A stretch of DNA of 64,000 nucleotides, from the NCBI GenBank assembly GCA_022495995.1, contig JAFEMH010002460.1, positions 248,001 through 312,000 on the forward strand, read 5' to 3'. The notes beneath the pieces are model-generated. The model was not told where the DNA came from. It made no database searches and saw only the letters and a program-made list of their open reading frames with translations. The stretch is from Adenophora triphylla var. japonica (Eukaryota; Streptophyta; Magnoliopsida; Asterales; Campanulaceae). Below are positions 23,101-34,377 of this stretch, piece after piece. Every line of letters begins with the position of its first letter. Position 1 is the stretch's first letter. A program made the position numbers and the translations under genes.

Positions 23101-25592
23101 CAAATATAATTGTTTATGAAAAAGTTTAGCATGAGACACTAAGTATATTTCCATCATTAATATACTCAATTGTCAAGCCACAAAATCATCTGAAAGCTTA
23201 GAGATTGCGAGGAAACCAAACAGTGTAAATTAAATGTAGAAATGTGCAATCACCAATACATATCTTCCCTTCTTTTCGGATAAACACCCCTCACATCATC
23301 CTTTGAATAGTTACACTGAAATTTTGAAGACAACCTTGCACAACATATTTTGTACAACTACTTCGTCCATGACGACCCTCTTAAAAAAAAAAAAAAGAAG
23401 CTTACTATAATGCATTATTTCCCTTGAGAATTATGAAAATAGCAATCTCCCATCAGTAACCTAGTTGCTTTTTCAACTGGATGAGTAGAATCATGAAAGT
23501 TGTAGATTAATAAAAGGTAAAGAGAATCCCCGAATGGAACATCCAAAACAGAAGGAATTGAGGATCCATCTACAAATGCAATACACTGTAATCGCATTTA
23601 TCCAACAAAGACTAACACCTCTTTTATCTTGTCTCCTTGAACAACTTATGGAGAGAAGGAAATTTTTTGCCAACATGTAACCTTGCTCTTGTCAATAGAG
23701 GGATTTTCCAACCCAAAATCCGGTTTGGGTGTAAAGTCTTGACAAGGGGCCCACCAGGGAGATAATCTCTTAAATATATAGATATACAAAGACACTCCAA
23801 GTAAAATTTCTGTGCTTGCAACTTCTGTGTTGCAAGCGAGGAGCACTTTTGTACTAGCTATACAAAACTATGTCCCAAAAGAGTTTGAGCTTCCTAACAT
23901 CCTTGCAACAATTTTTTTTTGATAGGAAACATCCTTGCAACAATCAATATCACCATTCAAAAATCGTTTTCTGCCTACATTTTTTGAGATTTTTCAGAAT
24001 AGAACAGAAAACTAATATGAAAAAGCTATGCCAGCATGCGTTAAAGCATAGTAGGCTGTTGCTATTAGCAAACTAATTACCAATATCATTTGCATAATGA
24101 GTAAAGGGAAGTGCAATAGATTCTTAGCTTGAGAAGACTACAAGAACACAATTCTTACAAATCAAGAAGTTACCGATTTCTCTCACCCAGTAGAAGTAAC
24201 AACGTTCTATAAAGAAATCACGACAAAACATGTTTAGCTTAATATAACTTTCAAGATTAGCTACTTCTAAGAGAGGAGGAAAGACGTACCAAGAAGAGGA
24301 GGAAATACTTGTAATTCAATGCCCCGACACAGTTAACAACCCAAACACAATGATGGTCCATTTTCAGCACGCACCTCCCACCTAAATCAAAAGAAAACAT
24401 CTTATTTCTTACTTTAAAACCAAATTAGAAGAGAGAAAATACTTAAAAACAGTTTGTTAAAAAAAAAAAAACTCACACACTGAACAATGGTGACATCGAG
24501 GTGGTTTCAACTGGTTACACTTCCGACAGTACCGGATCCTTGGATTGGCTGGATCAGATGCCAAACCTCCAAACTCAGATCCTGTCAATGGGTCCGCGTC
24601 CCCTCTTTCCTCATCTGTGGCAGGCCTATAATTTGATGGCACACTACCAGGGTCCGTAAAAACTACAGAAAAGTAACTCCATAGCAGCATCACCAACTGC
24701 AATCATATTTATTACTGAAGTTAAAGCTTTAATTTTTTTTTTTAACATACTTGCTAGTAGCTATACAAGTTCTACTAGGATACTCACAATCTACGTACCC
24801 TTTAGCGAAAAGTCAAAAGCTAAGTTGGTCAAACTAAACAACTTTGGTCAATCTGAAGCTAAACGGAAGACCAAAACAAAATCTGAAGAACATTTCAAAC
24901 TCAGAAGACCAAAACAACGTCAGTCAATCAACTAATACCAAGCACGAAATAACTATATTTTCCTGTTATACCCCTACAAGTTTTGAGCTACCATAACTGA
25001 ATTGTTCCCATTAAAATCAATAAACTGTTCAAAATAATTTCTCAACGGCTTATAAATGGCTGAAATCTCCATAAACCAAGAAAAATATCTCTGTAATTAA
25101 CATCAAAAAAACATAATTTAAAACATAGTTATGATAGTAACTTTACACAGATAACATCAATAGCAAAGTTCCCAAATTGATATCTAAGTAGCTGAATTAC
25201 TATGAACCACCTAGCTTGGCTATTCATTTGACAGCAAAACTAAATCTATAAAGCTATAAAAATAAAACTGAAATCTGAATATTATACTCATTATTCAACA
25301 AACCCATAAACTAAAAGCTTCAAAATCAAAAGAAAACCCCAAAAGAAGGGTTGAGATTTTCAAAGAAAACGAAAAAACTTACCAAACAATGAAACAATAT
25401 CAAGACAACAACAGCAAGAAGTGAATCAAGGCCGCCGGAGGTCAAAGAAGGTCCATAATTGGACAAAACGACAGCGTAATAGGTGACACCCACAACACCA
25501 AGAACCAGCAAGATCATGATCGAGCCCAAACCTCGCAGGGCACTACAGAATTTGAACACATTCCAAGCCATAACAGCTCCAGATCTATGCAT
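20106..25592 (-). CDS. PAT14: DHHC protein S-acyltransferase (PAT14-like), seven exons
   Basis: Exons in order: 25592-25383, 24696-24477, 24381-24290, 22476-22353, 22268-22183, 21822-21757, 20231-20106. All have GT-AG junctions with matching phase. The sum is 924 nt, or 307 aa, which I recall as the Arabidopsis PAT14 length. The enzyme attaches palmitate to cysteines of membrane proteins, typically at Golgi-type membranes. Visible parts are an N-terminal start MHRSG, two membrane segments in exons 1-2, the Cys-rich zinc-binding stretch [32 protein letters not shown] with the DHHC catalytic core in exon 3, two more membrane segments in exons 4-5, NTTTIEAYEK, and a C-terminal tail ending LDSQEF. 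Introns 3, 5 and 6 hold MITEs. It looks intact. Confidence 0.95.
20361..20454. mobile_element. Stowaway-like MITE in intron 6 of the PAT14-like gene
   Basis: TA-flanked (20359-20360 and 20455-20456). Ends CTACCTCCATCCC and TGAGACGGAGGGAG. The centre is a hairpin around TTTGCTCTTGATCTTGAGCAAA. Length 94 bp. Confidence 0.85.
20588..20853. mobile_element. Longer Stowaway-like MITE in intron 6
   Basis: TIRs of about 40 bp: left CCCTCTCGTTCAAAATAGATG against right CATCTATTTTGAACCGGAGGGAG. Only the right TA (20854-20855) is preserved. At 266 bp it is a different subfamily from the 94-bp one. Confidence 0.8.
21400..21455. mobile_element. Half of a Stowaway-like MITE in intron 6
   Basis: Only the right half is present, from GAGCAAATTTGA to GACATTCATTTTGGGACGGAGGGAG, followed by TA. 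The left half is missing, so it is truncated. Confidence 0.65.
21875..22114. mobile_element. Stowaway-like MITE in intron 5
   Basis: TA at 21873-21874 and 22115-22116. Ends CTCTCTTCGTCCCAAAATGA and TCATTTTGGGACGGAGGGAG. 240 bp. It makes up most of intron 5 (21823-22182). Confidence 0.85.
22565..22735. mobile_element. Stowaway-like MITE in intron 3
   Basis: TA at 22563-22564 and 22736-22737. Arms of about 60 bp are nearly perfect inverted repeats: CTCCCTCTGTCCGGAATGATA against TATCATTCTGGGACAGAGGGAG. 171 bp. The fold would be a long hairpin in the pre-mRNA. Confidence 0.9.
22737..24289. other. Rest of intron 3 of the PAT14-like gene
   Basis: About 1.55 kb of AT-rich intron sequence with no recognisable coding or repeat boundary, apart from A-runs near 23386. 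The small open frames here are not supported. Confidence 0.6.
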
Positions 25593-25860
25593 ACTCCCCC
25601 AAAAACTAAATAATTGTAAAATTAAATCAAAAATCAAAATTTTAAAAAGAAAATTCTCTAATCTATGCTTTACTTTGCTGTTGTTTAAGCTTTTGATTAA
25701 AAGATCGAATTTTGTTAAAACTTTTGATGTGGGTTTGGTTAGAGATTGTGATTTTTGTACAAGGGTTTATGAAAATTTCAGGTGAGGGGAATGGAATCCA
25801 TGATAGGTGTTTAGAGAGAGAGAGAGAGAGGGAGAGAGTGAAAAACAAGAGACTGTTTAC
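25593..25860 (-). promoter_or_regulatory. 5' UTR/promoter region of the PAT14-like gene
   Basis: The minus-strand leader holds a (CT)n tract (seen as GA repeats near 25813-25835 on the plus strand), a frequent feature of plant 5' UTRs. I did not find a convincing TATA box, as is common for housekeeping genes. Confidence 0.45.
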
Positions 25861-26079
25861 GGAGGAAATGGGTGTGATTTTGCGAAATTTCTACCCATCT
25901 TTTTTAAATAAATGTTAATTAAAAATAAAGAATTATTCAAAGAAAAAAAAAACTTTCAAGAAAATTAGGTCATGCTTATAAAAAAACAAAGCAAAAGAAG
26001 AAGATTAGTTCTTAAATACTACGAGCAATATTTAATCAAATTTTATTCATTATTCACTATATATTTGGAAGACTAAATC

Positions 26080-26460
26080 TTTAGAAGAGGCATTTACAAA
26101 AAACTACTTTAGAAAAATGGAAATTACAAAAAAAAAAAACGCATAAATTCGAAATTACAAAAAAAAAAAGAATTTTTTTATTATTTTTTTTATCAGTTTT
26201 GATCAAACAACTGATAATTTCAGTTATCACTTGTTTACGACTGATAACTGAAATTATCAGTTATTTGAAGCACAAATTACTCTTCAAACAACTGATAATT
26301 TCAGTTATCAGTTGTAAACAACTGATAACTGAAATTATCAGTTGTTTGACCAAAATTGATTAAAAAAAAAAAGTTTTTTTTGTAAAAAGAAAAAATGTAG
26401 TTTTTTGTAATTTCCCATCTTACATGTTTTTTTTTTTTGTAAATGGCATCTTTTTTAGTG
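26080..26460. mobile_element. Foldback-type element with nested hairpins
   Basis: The outer arms are inverted: left AAGAGGCATTTACAAAAAACTA against right TAGTTTTTTGTAA...GTAAATGGCATCTTTT. Inside, CAACTGATAATTTCAGTTATCAG and its reverse complement occur several times (26205-26345), making nested hairpins. No coding capacity. Target duplication not resolved. Confidence 0.7.
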
Positions 26461-27408
26461 AGTTTTTTTGTAACACTAAACTCTTAGTAAAATATTTTTT
26501 TGTAAAAAAAGAAAAAAAAGTTTAGAAAGTAATTATTGCAATATTAATACATTTCTCACTAAACTCTTAGAAAAATATTTTTTATAATAAAATTAAATGT
26601 ATTCTAAGATATCTACTAAATAAAAATTAAAATTAAAAGTTTATGTTATAATTAAAAATATATTAATACTGATATTTTCTCATTTAACTCATTTTAAAAA
26701 ACTATATCTCAAAATGACAACCTGGAAAAAGCATTTGTCAAAATGACCAAGTTTGTGTAGAATTTTCTCGCTTAAACTCGCTATTACCAGTACCAAATTT
26801 AAATTTCCTCAATTTTATTATGATATTTATGATAAGAAAAAAATTAATATCTAAAATAATTTTCTAATAAAGAACTAAATGGGAAAAAAAATCAACTACT
26901 ACCTTCATAATTTCTTTTTTTTTTGGGTTCACACTATAGGCAAGATTTATTGATTGAAATATGCCTTTGGTTTGTTTGGTCGCCTTCAAGAAAATCTAGA
27001 AGGTCATCTTTACATTTTTAGAAAATGACATTTTATCTTCTTGGTACCAACTAATGGATGTATTCCCCCTTTGTCCTATAATCTGATAATTGTCTTTCGA
27101 TTTTTCTTAATTTGTTTTACAAGTTTCAATAAATAAGAAAATTACAATGTACATTTTCTCAATCATTTTCTAGTTATTACCCTATCGTTATGTTGGAAGT
27201 AGGGATTCGAGATCAGCTCGAAAAAAAAACTTAAAAAAAACTTGAAAAAAGCTTGAACTTGAGTGAACTTAAGTTGTGATTCGACTCGAGCTAAAACGAA
27301 ATCTTAAAATTCTTTTTGTATTCGAGTTGATCGTGCTCGACTCGTGTCTCGTTCGCAAACAATACGTTTTGAACTCGGTTCAAAAACTCGGAAAAAAAAA
27401 CTCAAAAA
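26461..27408. other. AT-rich intergenic, nothing recognised
   Basis: No gene. Around 27195-27400 the sequence is rich in CTCGA/TCGAG and CTTGA motifs (for example GATTCGACTCGAGCT) and probably belongs to an old repeat into which the Helitron inserted; related text (GAGCTCGTCTCGTTAAG) resumes at 28680. Confidence 0.4.
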
Positions 27409-28655
27409 TCTATCTATCTATATATATATATTAAAGTTGGTGAGGAGGGCTATGGCTTCGTCACGTGGACAAGTTGAGGCAAACTCTTGATTTTGGAGAA
27501 GCCACGTCATCACTATCCCAAAATCTATATGACTTTTGGTATTCTCCTTATTAGCTAATACTATTAGTTAATAATAATAGTTATTATATAGGTTAACTAT
27601 TACTATTAATAGTATTAGTTAACTATAATAGTTACTTTATAAGTTAACTATTACTATTAATTGTATTAGTTAACTATAATAGCTACTATATAGGTTAACT
27701 ATTACTATTAATAGTATTAGTTAACTATAATAGTTACTATATATGTTAACTATTACTATTAATTGTATTAGTTAACTATAATAGTTACTATATAAGTTAA
27801 TTATTACCATTAATAGTATTAGTTAAGTATAATAGTTACTATATATGTTAACTATTACTATTAATAGTATTAGTTAACTATAATAGTAAGTTAACTATTA
27901 CTATTAATTGTATTAGTTAACTATAATAGTTACTATATATGTTAACTATTACTATTAATAGTATTAGTTAACTATAATAGTTACTATATAAGTTAACTAT
28001 TACTATTAATAGTATTAGTTAACTATAATAGTTACTATATATGTTAACTATTACTATTAATAGTATTAGTTAACTATAATAGTTACTATATATGTTAACT
28101 ATTATTATAAATAGTATTAATTTACTATATATCTTAAGTAATAGTATTATAGTTACAATATATGTTAACTATTAATATTAATAATATTAGTTAATCATAA
28201 TAGTTGCTATATATATATATATATCAAAGTAGGTCGTTAATAATGTCAATGAGCATTTAGCTTAAAGACGTACTTTTCTCGGGAATGTTAAGGGTTAGAA
28301 CCCCCTACATTGTATTTAAAATGTTGTCATTTGAAAAGAAAATAGGTCGTTACTTTTTTCATTCACTTTGTTAATGTCCATAAAAAAATGTTGCATACTG
28401 ACATAAATTATGACATCAAAAATAAATGACATAAAGTATGAACATCAAAAATAAAATAGCAAAAATTGCTACATTGTTAGTCACAATGCAATTCCTATTA
28501 AACTTATGTGCAACAAAGTTATTAAAATTAAACACAATTTTTCTAACTTTATAAATGTTAATGTTTTGATTCATTTATAATATACTTATAATATAAAAAA
28601 TAAATCATTATATTAGCAAATTAGTTTTTCGTGCGGAGCACGGATTACCTACTAG
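27409..28655 (+). mobile_element. Non-autonomous Helitron
   Basis: Begins TCTATCTATCTATATATA after an A and ends with a hairpin (CGTGCGGAGCACG), a short spacer and CTAG before a T. These are the Helitron termini, with insertion between A and T and no target duplication. 1247 bp. The interior is mostly a 51-bp minisatellite. No Rep-helicase is present, so it depends on an autonomous relative; a decayed helicase fragment lies at 44243-44509. Confidence 0.85.
27560..28190. repeat. 51-bp minisatellite inside the Helitron, about 12 copies
   Basis: The unit runs GTTAACTATTACTATTAATA, then GTATTAGTTAACTATAATAG, then TTACTATATAT. Spacing between successive GTTAACTATTA starts is 51 bp (27643, 27694). 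The units are themselves near-palindromic (GTTAACTAT/ATAGTTAAC), so the array can fold extensively. It contains only A/T except for G and C in GTTAAC and occasional AGT. Confidence 0.9.
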
Positions 28656-29451
28656 TTTTCTTTATTTCCTATCATTTTTCTTGAGCTCGTCTCGTTAAGT
28701 CGTTAAAACTATTTTTTTCATTGTTGAAGATCTCCGGGTCAACTCTCGAGAAATTGAAGTATTAAACAAAACCACTATTGAAATTGGAGTTGATCTTATA
28801 AAAAACGCGTTTTATTTTAAAATTAAAGAAAAATCATTTTTACACTTTTACTTAATAATACATACACTGAAACTTTTCATTTATACTAACACTAATACTT
28901 TTTTACCCTACACTGACACTATTTTATATTGTTACTTAATAATACATGCACTGACACTCTTTACACTGCATTTATTTAAACTAATACTGACACTTTTTTA
29001 CATTGGCACTTAATAATCATGAACTGACACTATTTACACTGACATGTCACTCTTTACACTACACTAGCACTTTGTTACACTAACACTGACATTTTTTACA
29101 CTAACACCGACATTTAATAATACATGCAATGACACTCTTTACACTTACACTGTCACTTTGTTATACTAACACTGACACTTTTTCACATTGACACTTAATA
29201 ATACATGCACTGGCATTTTGTTAATCTAACACCGGCACTATCAGGAAAACCAAAACACGTTTTTCTAATATTAAGGAAAAACCCGTTTTTTTAAGATTTT
29301 GGCTTGAAATTGGGATGGGATGCAAAATGAAATTGGTAATTTATTGAGACATTATTTCTTTCCCGTTTCAGTTTAATGTTTTTAATTTCACTTTACACGA
29401 ATATTAAGAAAAAAAATAATGTTGTGAATATGAAAAAGTAAAGTAAGAGTA
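28656..29451. other. Intergenic with degenerate ACACTGACACTTT repeats
   Basis: 28855-29240 repeats variants of TACACTGACACTTTTT and TTAATAATACATGCACTGACAC irregularly, a degraded short tandem array. The rest is AT-rich with no gene. Confidence 0.6.
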
Positions 29452-30078
29452 CTCCCTCCGTCTCATTACAAAAGATATAAAAACCCTATTTTGATGTCCA
29501 TTATAAAACACAAGCTCAAAAAGAAAAGTTTTTAATATTTGTTTATTCATGAGACTCATTTGTCATATTCACATCATCTATCTACTTAATATTTCCTACG
29601 CCACTATCTCTCTCCTACTTCACTTTTCATAGTTACAACACTTAGGCTTCGTTTGTTTCGCATAAAACGACTCCCGAAAAATGATTTCCCGTAAAAAAAT
29701 ATCGGAAAATGAAAATGTTTTCCGAAAATGACATAAACATGTTTTCGACTGTTTGGTAAATCTAAAGAAAATGTGTTCTAAAAATATTTTCATGTGTTTG
29801 ATAAATTAAAGAAAAATATTTTTCGATGAAAACACAATCCGAGATAAGTTGGAAAAGATTGGGTGGGTGGGGATTTGTAGGGGTGAGGTGGGTGGGTGTG
29901 GGGTAGGGTCGAGTATGGGTAGAGTAGTGGTGGTGGGGGAAATGTAAAGGGTAAGATGGTGCTAGGCTAGGGTGGTGATAAGGTAGGGTGTAGAGTAGGG
30001 TGGGTAGCCGAGAGATGGGGGGTAGGGTGGGTAGCCGAGAGTGGGGGGAGTTGTTAAAAAATAATATAATTTAATTAT

Positions 30079-30800
30079 TGATATGATCATGAAAAAATAT
30101 ATTTGGGCATGTACAAATATATGAGGCCCAAAACGATAAATATGGATTGAAGGTTAAGAAAATATGCCCAAGATAGGATGAGTCCGACATGGCGACTTAA
30201 CCAAGAATATCGGCGGGAAACAAATCCAAGCAAGAATCCCATTAGAGTCCATCATTAAATACTTTGATATTCTCAAGGCAAGAATCTCGAATAAGGATGT
30301 TCATGACAACGGCAACAACAAAGATTGTTGTCTTATCATGGTTGTCGTCTATAAGCGACATTTGGATTAGCAGCTACATTCCAAAAGCAGCCAAAGACGT
30401 TGCATTTGGGCCCACAAAATTTGTTATAATGATGAACTATCAGTCAGGAAAAAGGTGGCCTCTCCACTATATTTGAGTGCCCATGCACACCCAATGGAAG
30501 AGTGACACCTGTCCAAGAGCATGTGACCTGCACATGACATGAGCAAGTATATAAACAACATCAGAAGGCAAAATTGGGTAAGACTCAAGTACATTTTGTA
30601 GTATTTCTCAAGTTTCCATTGTACTATCTTATTTTCTAGATCTTGTACTTATCCTCACACCGGAGGGGCTTTGTCGGAGATGCCCCTGGCCTAGTTTACA
30701 TGTGCTTTGTGTGTAGGAGATCACAGAGAAGACGCCGGAGTATCCCCAGTATCAAGCTACTCATTCAGGCCTTTGCAACCATCTTTCTGTGGCAGCATCA
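30079..30800 (+). repeat. Tat2 5' LTR
   Basis: 722 bp, matching 39621-40343 with scattered substitutions. The core promoter is probably near GAGCAAGTATATAAACAACATC (about 30541-30562), where a TATATAA box sits; the same box recurs in the 3' LTR. Divergence from the 3' LTR is higher than in Tat1, so Tat2 seems older. Confidence 0.93.
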
Positions 30801-31683
30801 GTTGGTTCAGGTTTCGGGACCTGAAGTTTCTTCTTCGTTGGGTCATCTTTGCTTGTTCTTGTTCTTAAATTTTCCTTGAAACCCAGAAAAACAATACCAA
30901 AATGGTTCATGACAAAGGAACCCACTTAAAAACCATCCCAAACGCTAACCTGGCGTTGACAACACCAAACTTATGAAGTGAAGCTTATGTGCCTGCTGGA
31001 TCTGGTTTGGAAGGTGGCGTGCAATCAATAGATACGGAGTCTATCGTGCGGCGTAGAAGAGAGCGGGAAGAGAGGGAATGTTATGAGGAAAGAGGGCGAG
31101 ATGTGGAAAGCAAGAGCATATACCCCTCACATAAGCTGAAATAAGAGCAGAAGCGTAGCGGATAAGGGCAAATACTGAGCTGTTGTTGCAGATTCTCGCC
31201 AACAACAACAGGCTTATGGAAATGAGACAAGAGCCAATGTAGATCCCGCAGAATGTCATGGGAGGAATAGCTGGAAATAGCCCAGTAAGGGGGCAAGCTG
31301 TCAGTCAAAGTATGTCAAGGAGGTTTGATAGGTAAGAGCGTGACACGCCGCCTCCAAAAGATAGGCCTAGAGCAGAGAGGCGAGAAGTAATCAAAGCGAG
31401 ATCTGAAGGAATAGTGAGGAAGAAAAGGTCTCAGGAAATTGTTGAAAATGGGAAAAGGAGGAAGGTGCATTATCAATTTGCCAACTCACGAGATTCGTCT
31501 TATTCCTATTAGTATGACGGGGATGAGATAGATACTGGGTCAACCATGAACAAGACGTATAGGCAAAGTCGCTCAAAGCATTCAGACGGGAGGTCGCGAG
31601 ATTCTTAGAGATCTCGCAGAGATAAGGAATCTAGGAGATGTAAGAAGACTGAGGAAAAGGAGGAGGACCACTGGAAGAAATAA
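30801..31683 (+). other. Tat2 leader
   Basis: No canonical TGG-type primer-binding site directly after the LTR; the sequence reads GTTGGTTCAGGTTTCGGGACC. 31040-31680 is purine-rich with broken frames and probably held the N-terminal part of gag. No intact frame. Confidence 0.6.
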
Positions 31684-32684
31684 ATGGCAAAAAGGATCAA
31701 AGAGCTGGAAGCGGGAAATAAAACAGAGGAAGATAAGGATTCTTACTTAACACCTTTTGTGAAGGAGATTCAACATGCTGACCCAGATCCAACTTTCCGC
31801 ATGCCATCATTGCCTGAATATTCGGGGAATACAAGAGCGAGAATCCATGCTGGTGATTTTGAAGTGACAATGTCCATGCTCACAAAGAGTGAAGCGATTT
31901 TGTGCAGGGCGTTGGCTAGTACTTTGACTGATCATGCTCTAGAATTGTTTCTCACACAGCCCACGGAGTCATTCACGGCTATCAAGATTTTAAAAGGAAG
32001 TTTTTGGCGAGATTTAGTACCTCTAGAGCACAATCGGTGAGGAAGCAAAAGTTATGCGGCATTCGACAAAGGACTGGTGAGGGGATAACTAGTTACACAG
32101 AGAGATTCATGAAGGTGGCTAATCAGATTTCAGACATAGAGCAAAGCAACATCATCATGCTCTACAATGCAAGTTTGTTTCCTGGTCACTTTAAGCGAAA
32201 ATTGGGAATGAGGCTGCCTGAAACAACTGGCGAATTGTACGAGCGAGTTAGAGGATATTGTGGAGGATATGATAATGTTGAAGTCCCAGTAGTTCCCGCA
32301 TCAGCATCTGCGGTGAGAAAGAATGTGAAGGAAGTAATTGAATATGTGAAGGAAGAAAAAGAAGGTGGAAGAGGAGGTCGCGGTGGTGGCCAAGGTGGAA
32401 GAGGAGGTGGTCGCAGAGGAGGTCGTGGTCCAAGGAAGATCGTGAAATTTTCGAAGTTAAACACCAAACCTAGTGAGATACTGAGGAGGGTTCATTTACC
32501 AGCAGCCTTTCCAATGCCAGAAACAGGAGCAACGCTTAGAGATCAAAGTAGCTTTTATGAATATCACCAAGCTAAGGGGCATACAACGGATGATTGTTAC
32601 AATTTGAAGAGGGTAATTCAAATGAAATTTGATGATGGCGAGTTAGGGGAATATGTTGAGAAGGAAGGAGGACAAGGGGCGTGA
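31684..32684 (+). pseudogene. Tat2 Gag
   Basis: The first frame (31684-32040) holds PFVKEIQHADPDPTFRMPSLPEYSG, the conserved Tat gag start. It shifts at about 32005 into a second frame (32004-32684) with FSTSRAQ and ITSYTERFMKVANQI. An RG-rich stretch (GGRGGRGGGQGGRGG) probably binds RNA. EYHQAKGHTTDDCYNLKR is the usual Tat tail. The two frames overlap, so a single-base shift disrupts the protein. Confidence 0.82.
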
Positions 32685-33262
32685 GAAGAGAGAAATCTGA
32701 TTGATGTTATACAAGATCCAACCCCAAGCATCTGTCAGCTTGACAATCAGATTATGACTTTGTCGCATGGTTTCAATGTACCTGAATACCCCCCAAATGA
32801 AGACAGAGTGATAAGCTTTTTAAGGAGGGAGTTGGCAGTAACAATCAGTCATAGAAGCCAGCCTATTGTGATAACAATTTATCCGACAAGCACCAGTTCT
32901 TTAACAACTAAATTAGCAGCTCGCCCATTGCGCATTAATCTGATTGTCGCTCTTGAGGAGGAGATGGATTGGGAGGAAACAAAAAGCATGAGGAACAACA
33001 CGACAATCATAGCAGTGGCGACACCGGTAGTTTAAGAAGGCGAAAAGATGGAGATAGATGATAGGCGAGAAACATTAAAGATAATGGAATAGGAAGTCGC
33101 TGGCGAGATTAATATGTCGATGGAAATAGTTAGCATAAACCCTACTTTGAATTGTGTAAGGGCAATTAAGCTTGTACAGATGGATGAACCTAGAATAGAG
33201 GAGATTGAGGAATGTGAAGAAATTGAGGTTGAAACTATGGATGGGCGGCCACGGGAAATTTC
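32685..33262 (+). other. Tat2 protease region, unrecognisable
   Basis: Between gag and RT, where a retropepsin is expected, short frames occur (for example 32754-33035), but no catalytic DGGSS-type motif can be read. The protease has been lost or badly mutated. Confidence 0.6.
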
Positions 33263-34330
33263 TTGTCAAACAATAACGAGGAGGTTATCACCAAGGATAA
33301 GAAAAGAAAAATAATAGAGGTAGATACGTTGCAAGTAAGAGACGAGCCAGAAATTCAGGCTTTGGAGGAGTTGGAAGAAGTGGAGATCAATAACATTTTC
33401 CCTGAACAAAAGATTAAAATCGGGAAACAATTGACAAAGGTGGAGCGAGAAAGATTGATTGCTTTTTTAAAGCAAAGTTTGGATGTATTAGCTTGGCAAC
33501 CTGAAGATATGAGGGGGTAGATGAGAATGTCGCTATGTACTGTCTTAACATGGATCCAAATGTAGAACCATTCACGCAGAAAGTTAGATATTTGTCGGTG
33601 GAAAAGGAAAAGCAGTCTTGGAAGAAGTTGAAAAACTGTTAAAAGCGGGAATCATAGAGGATATTCAATACCCAATTTGGTTGGCTTGCCCAGTAATGGT
33701 GTTGAAAGCGAACAAGAAGTGGAGGATGTGCATAGATTTCACAGATCTGAATACGTTCTGTCCCAAGGATTGTTATCCTTTGCCAAAAATTGACAAGTTG
33801 GTAGACTCCATTGCAGGGCACAAAATGTTTAGCTTCATTGACGCCTACTCGGGTTACCATCAAATTAAAATGGCGGAAAAAGATAAGGCGAAAACCACTT
33901 TCAGAACGCCAAAAGGAAATTTTTGTTGATGTCGTTTGGGTTAAAGAATGCTGGGGCGACATATCAGCGTATGGTCAATGAGGTGTTCAAATCGCAGATT
34001 GGTAGGAACGTGGAGGCTTATATTAATGATATGGTGATTAAGACCATGGATGGTGACCGCTTGGAGGATCTCGCTGAAACTTTCCATAGCCCAAGGAAAA
34101 ATTCGATGAAATTGAATCCCAGCAATTGTACTTTTGGGGTCACGGCGGGATTTTTTTTGGGTTTTCTGGTGAATATAAGAGGAATAGAGGCCAACCCTGA
34201 AAAAATATAGGCCTTACTTGACATGTCACCACCAAAAACAATCCGTGAGATTCAGCGCTTGAATAGAAGGATCATTGCCTTGGGGCGTTTCATATCCAGA
34301 TCGGCCGAAAGGTGTTTGCCATTTTTTAGG
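33263..34330 (+). pseudogene. Tat2 reverse transcriptase, catalytic Asp replaced
   Basis: Starts with IKIGKQLTKVERERLIAFLKQ...AWQPEDM, then KKWRMCIDFTDLNTFCPKD, IDKLVDSIAGHKMF, FIDAYSGYHQI and SFGLKNAGATYQRMV. The catalytic motif reads AYINDMVIKT: the first Asp of the normal YxDD is Asn (34025-34027, AAT). Stops break the frame after DMRG (33518), near 33930 and before 34210. It cannot be functional. Confidence 0.9.
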
Positions 34331-34377
34331 TCTTAAAGGGTGGACAGAAATTCTCGTGGAGTGAGGAGTGTAATGAT

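Noticed and set aside
27540..28200. CRISPR-like regular repeats
   Set aside because: No unique spacers; it is a contiguous AT-rich minisatellite within a Helitron in a plant genome.
30801..30830. Primer-binding site of Tat2
   Set aside because: GTTGGTTCAGGTTTCGG follows the LTR but does not match a usual tRNA-derived TGGCGCC or TGGTATC site, so it was not annotated.
32186..32467. Proline-rich frames on the minus strand opposite Tat2 gag
   Set aside because: They are the shadow of the RG-rich gag stretch; no independent coding evidence.
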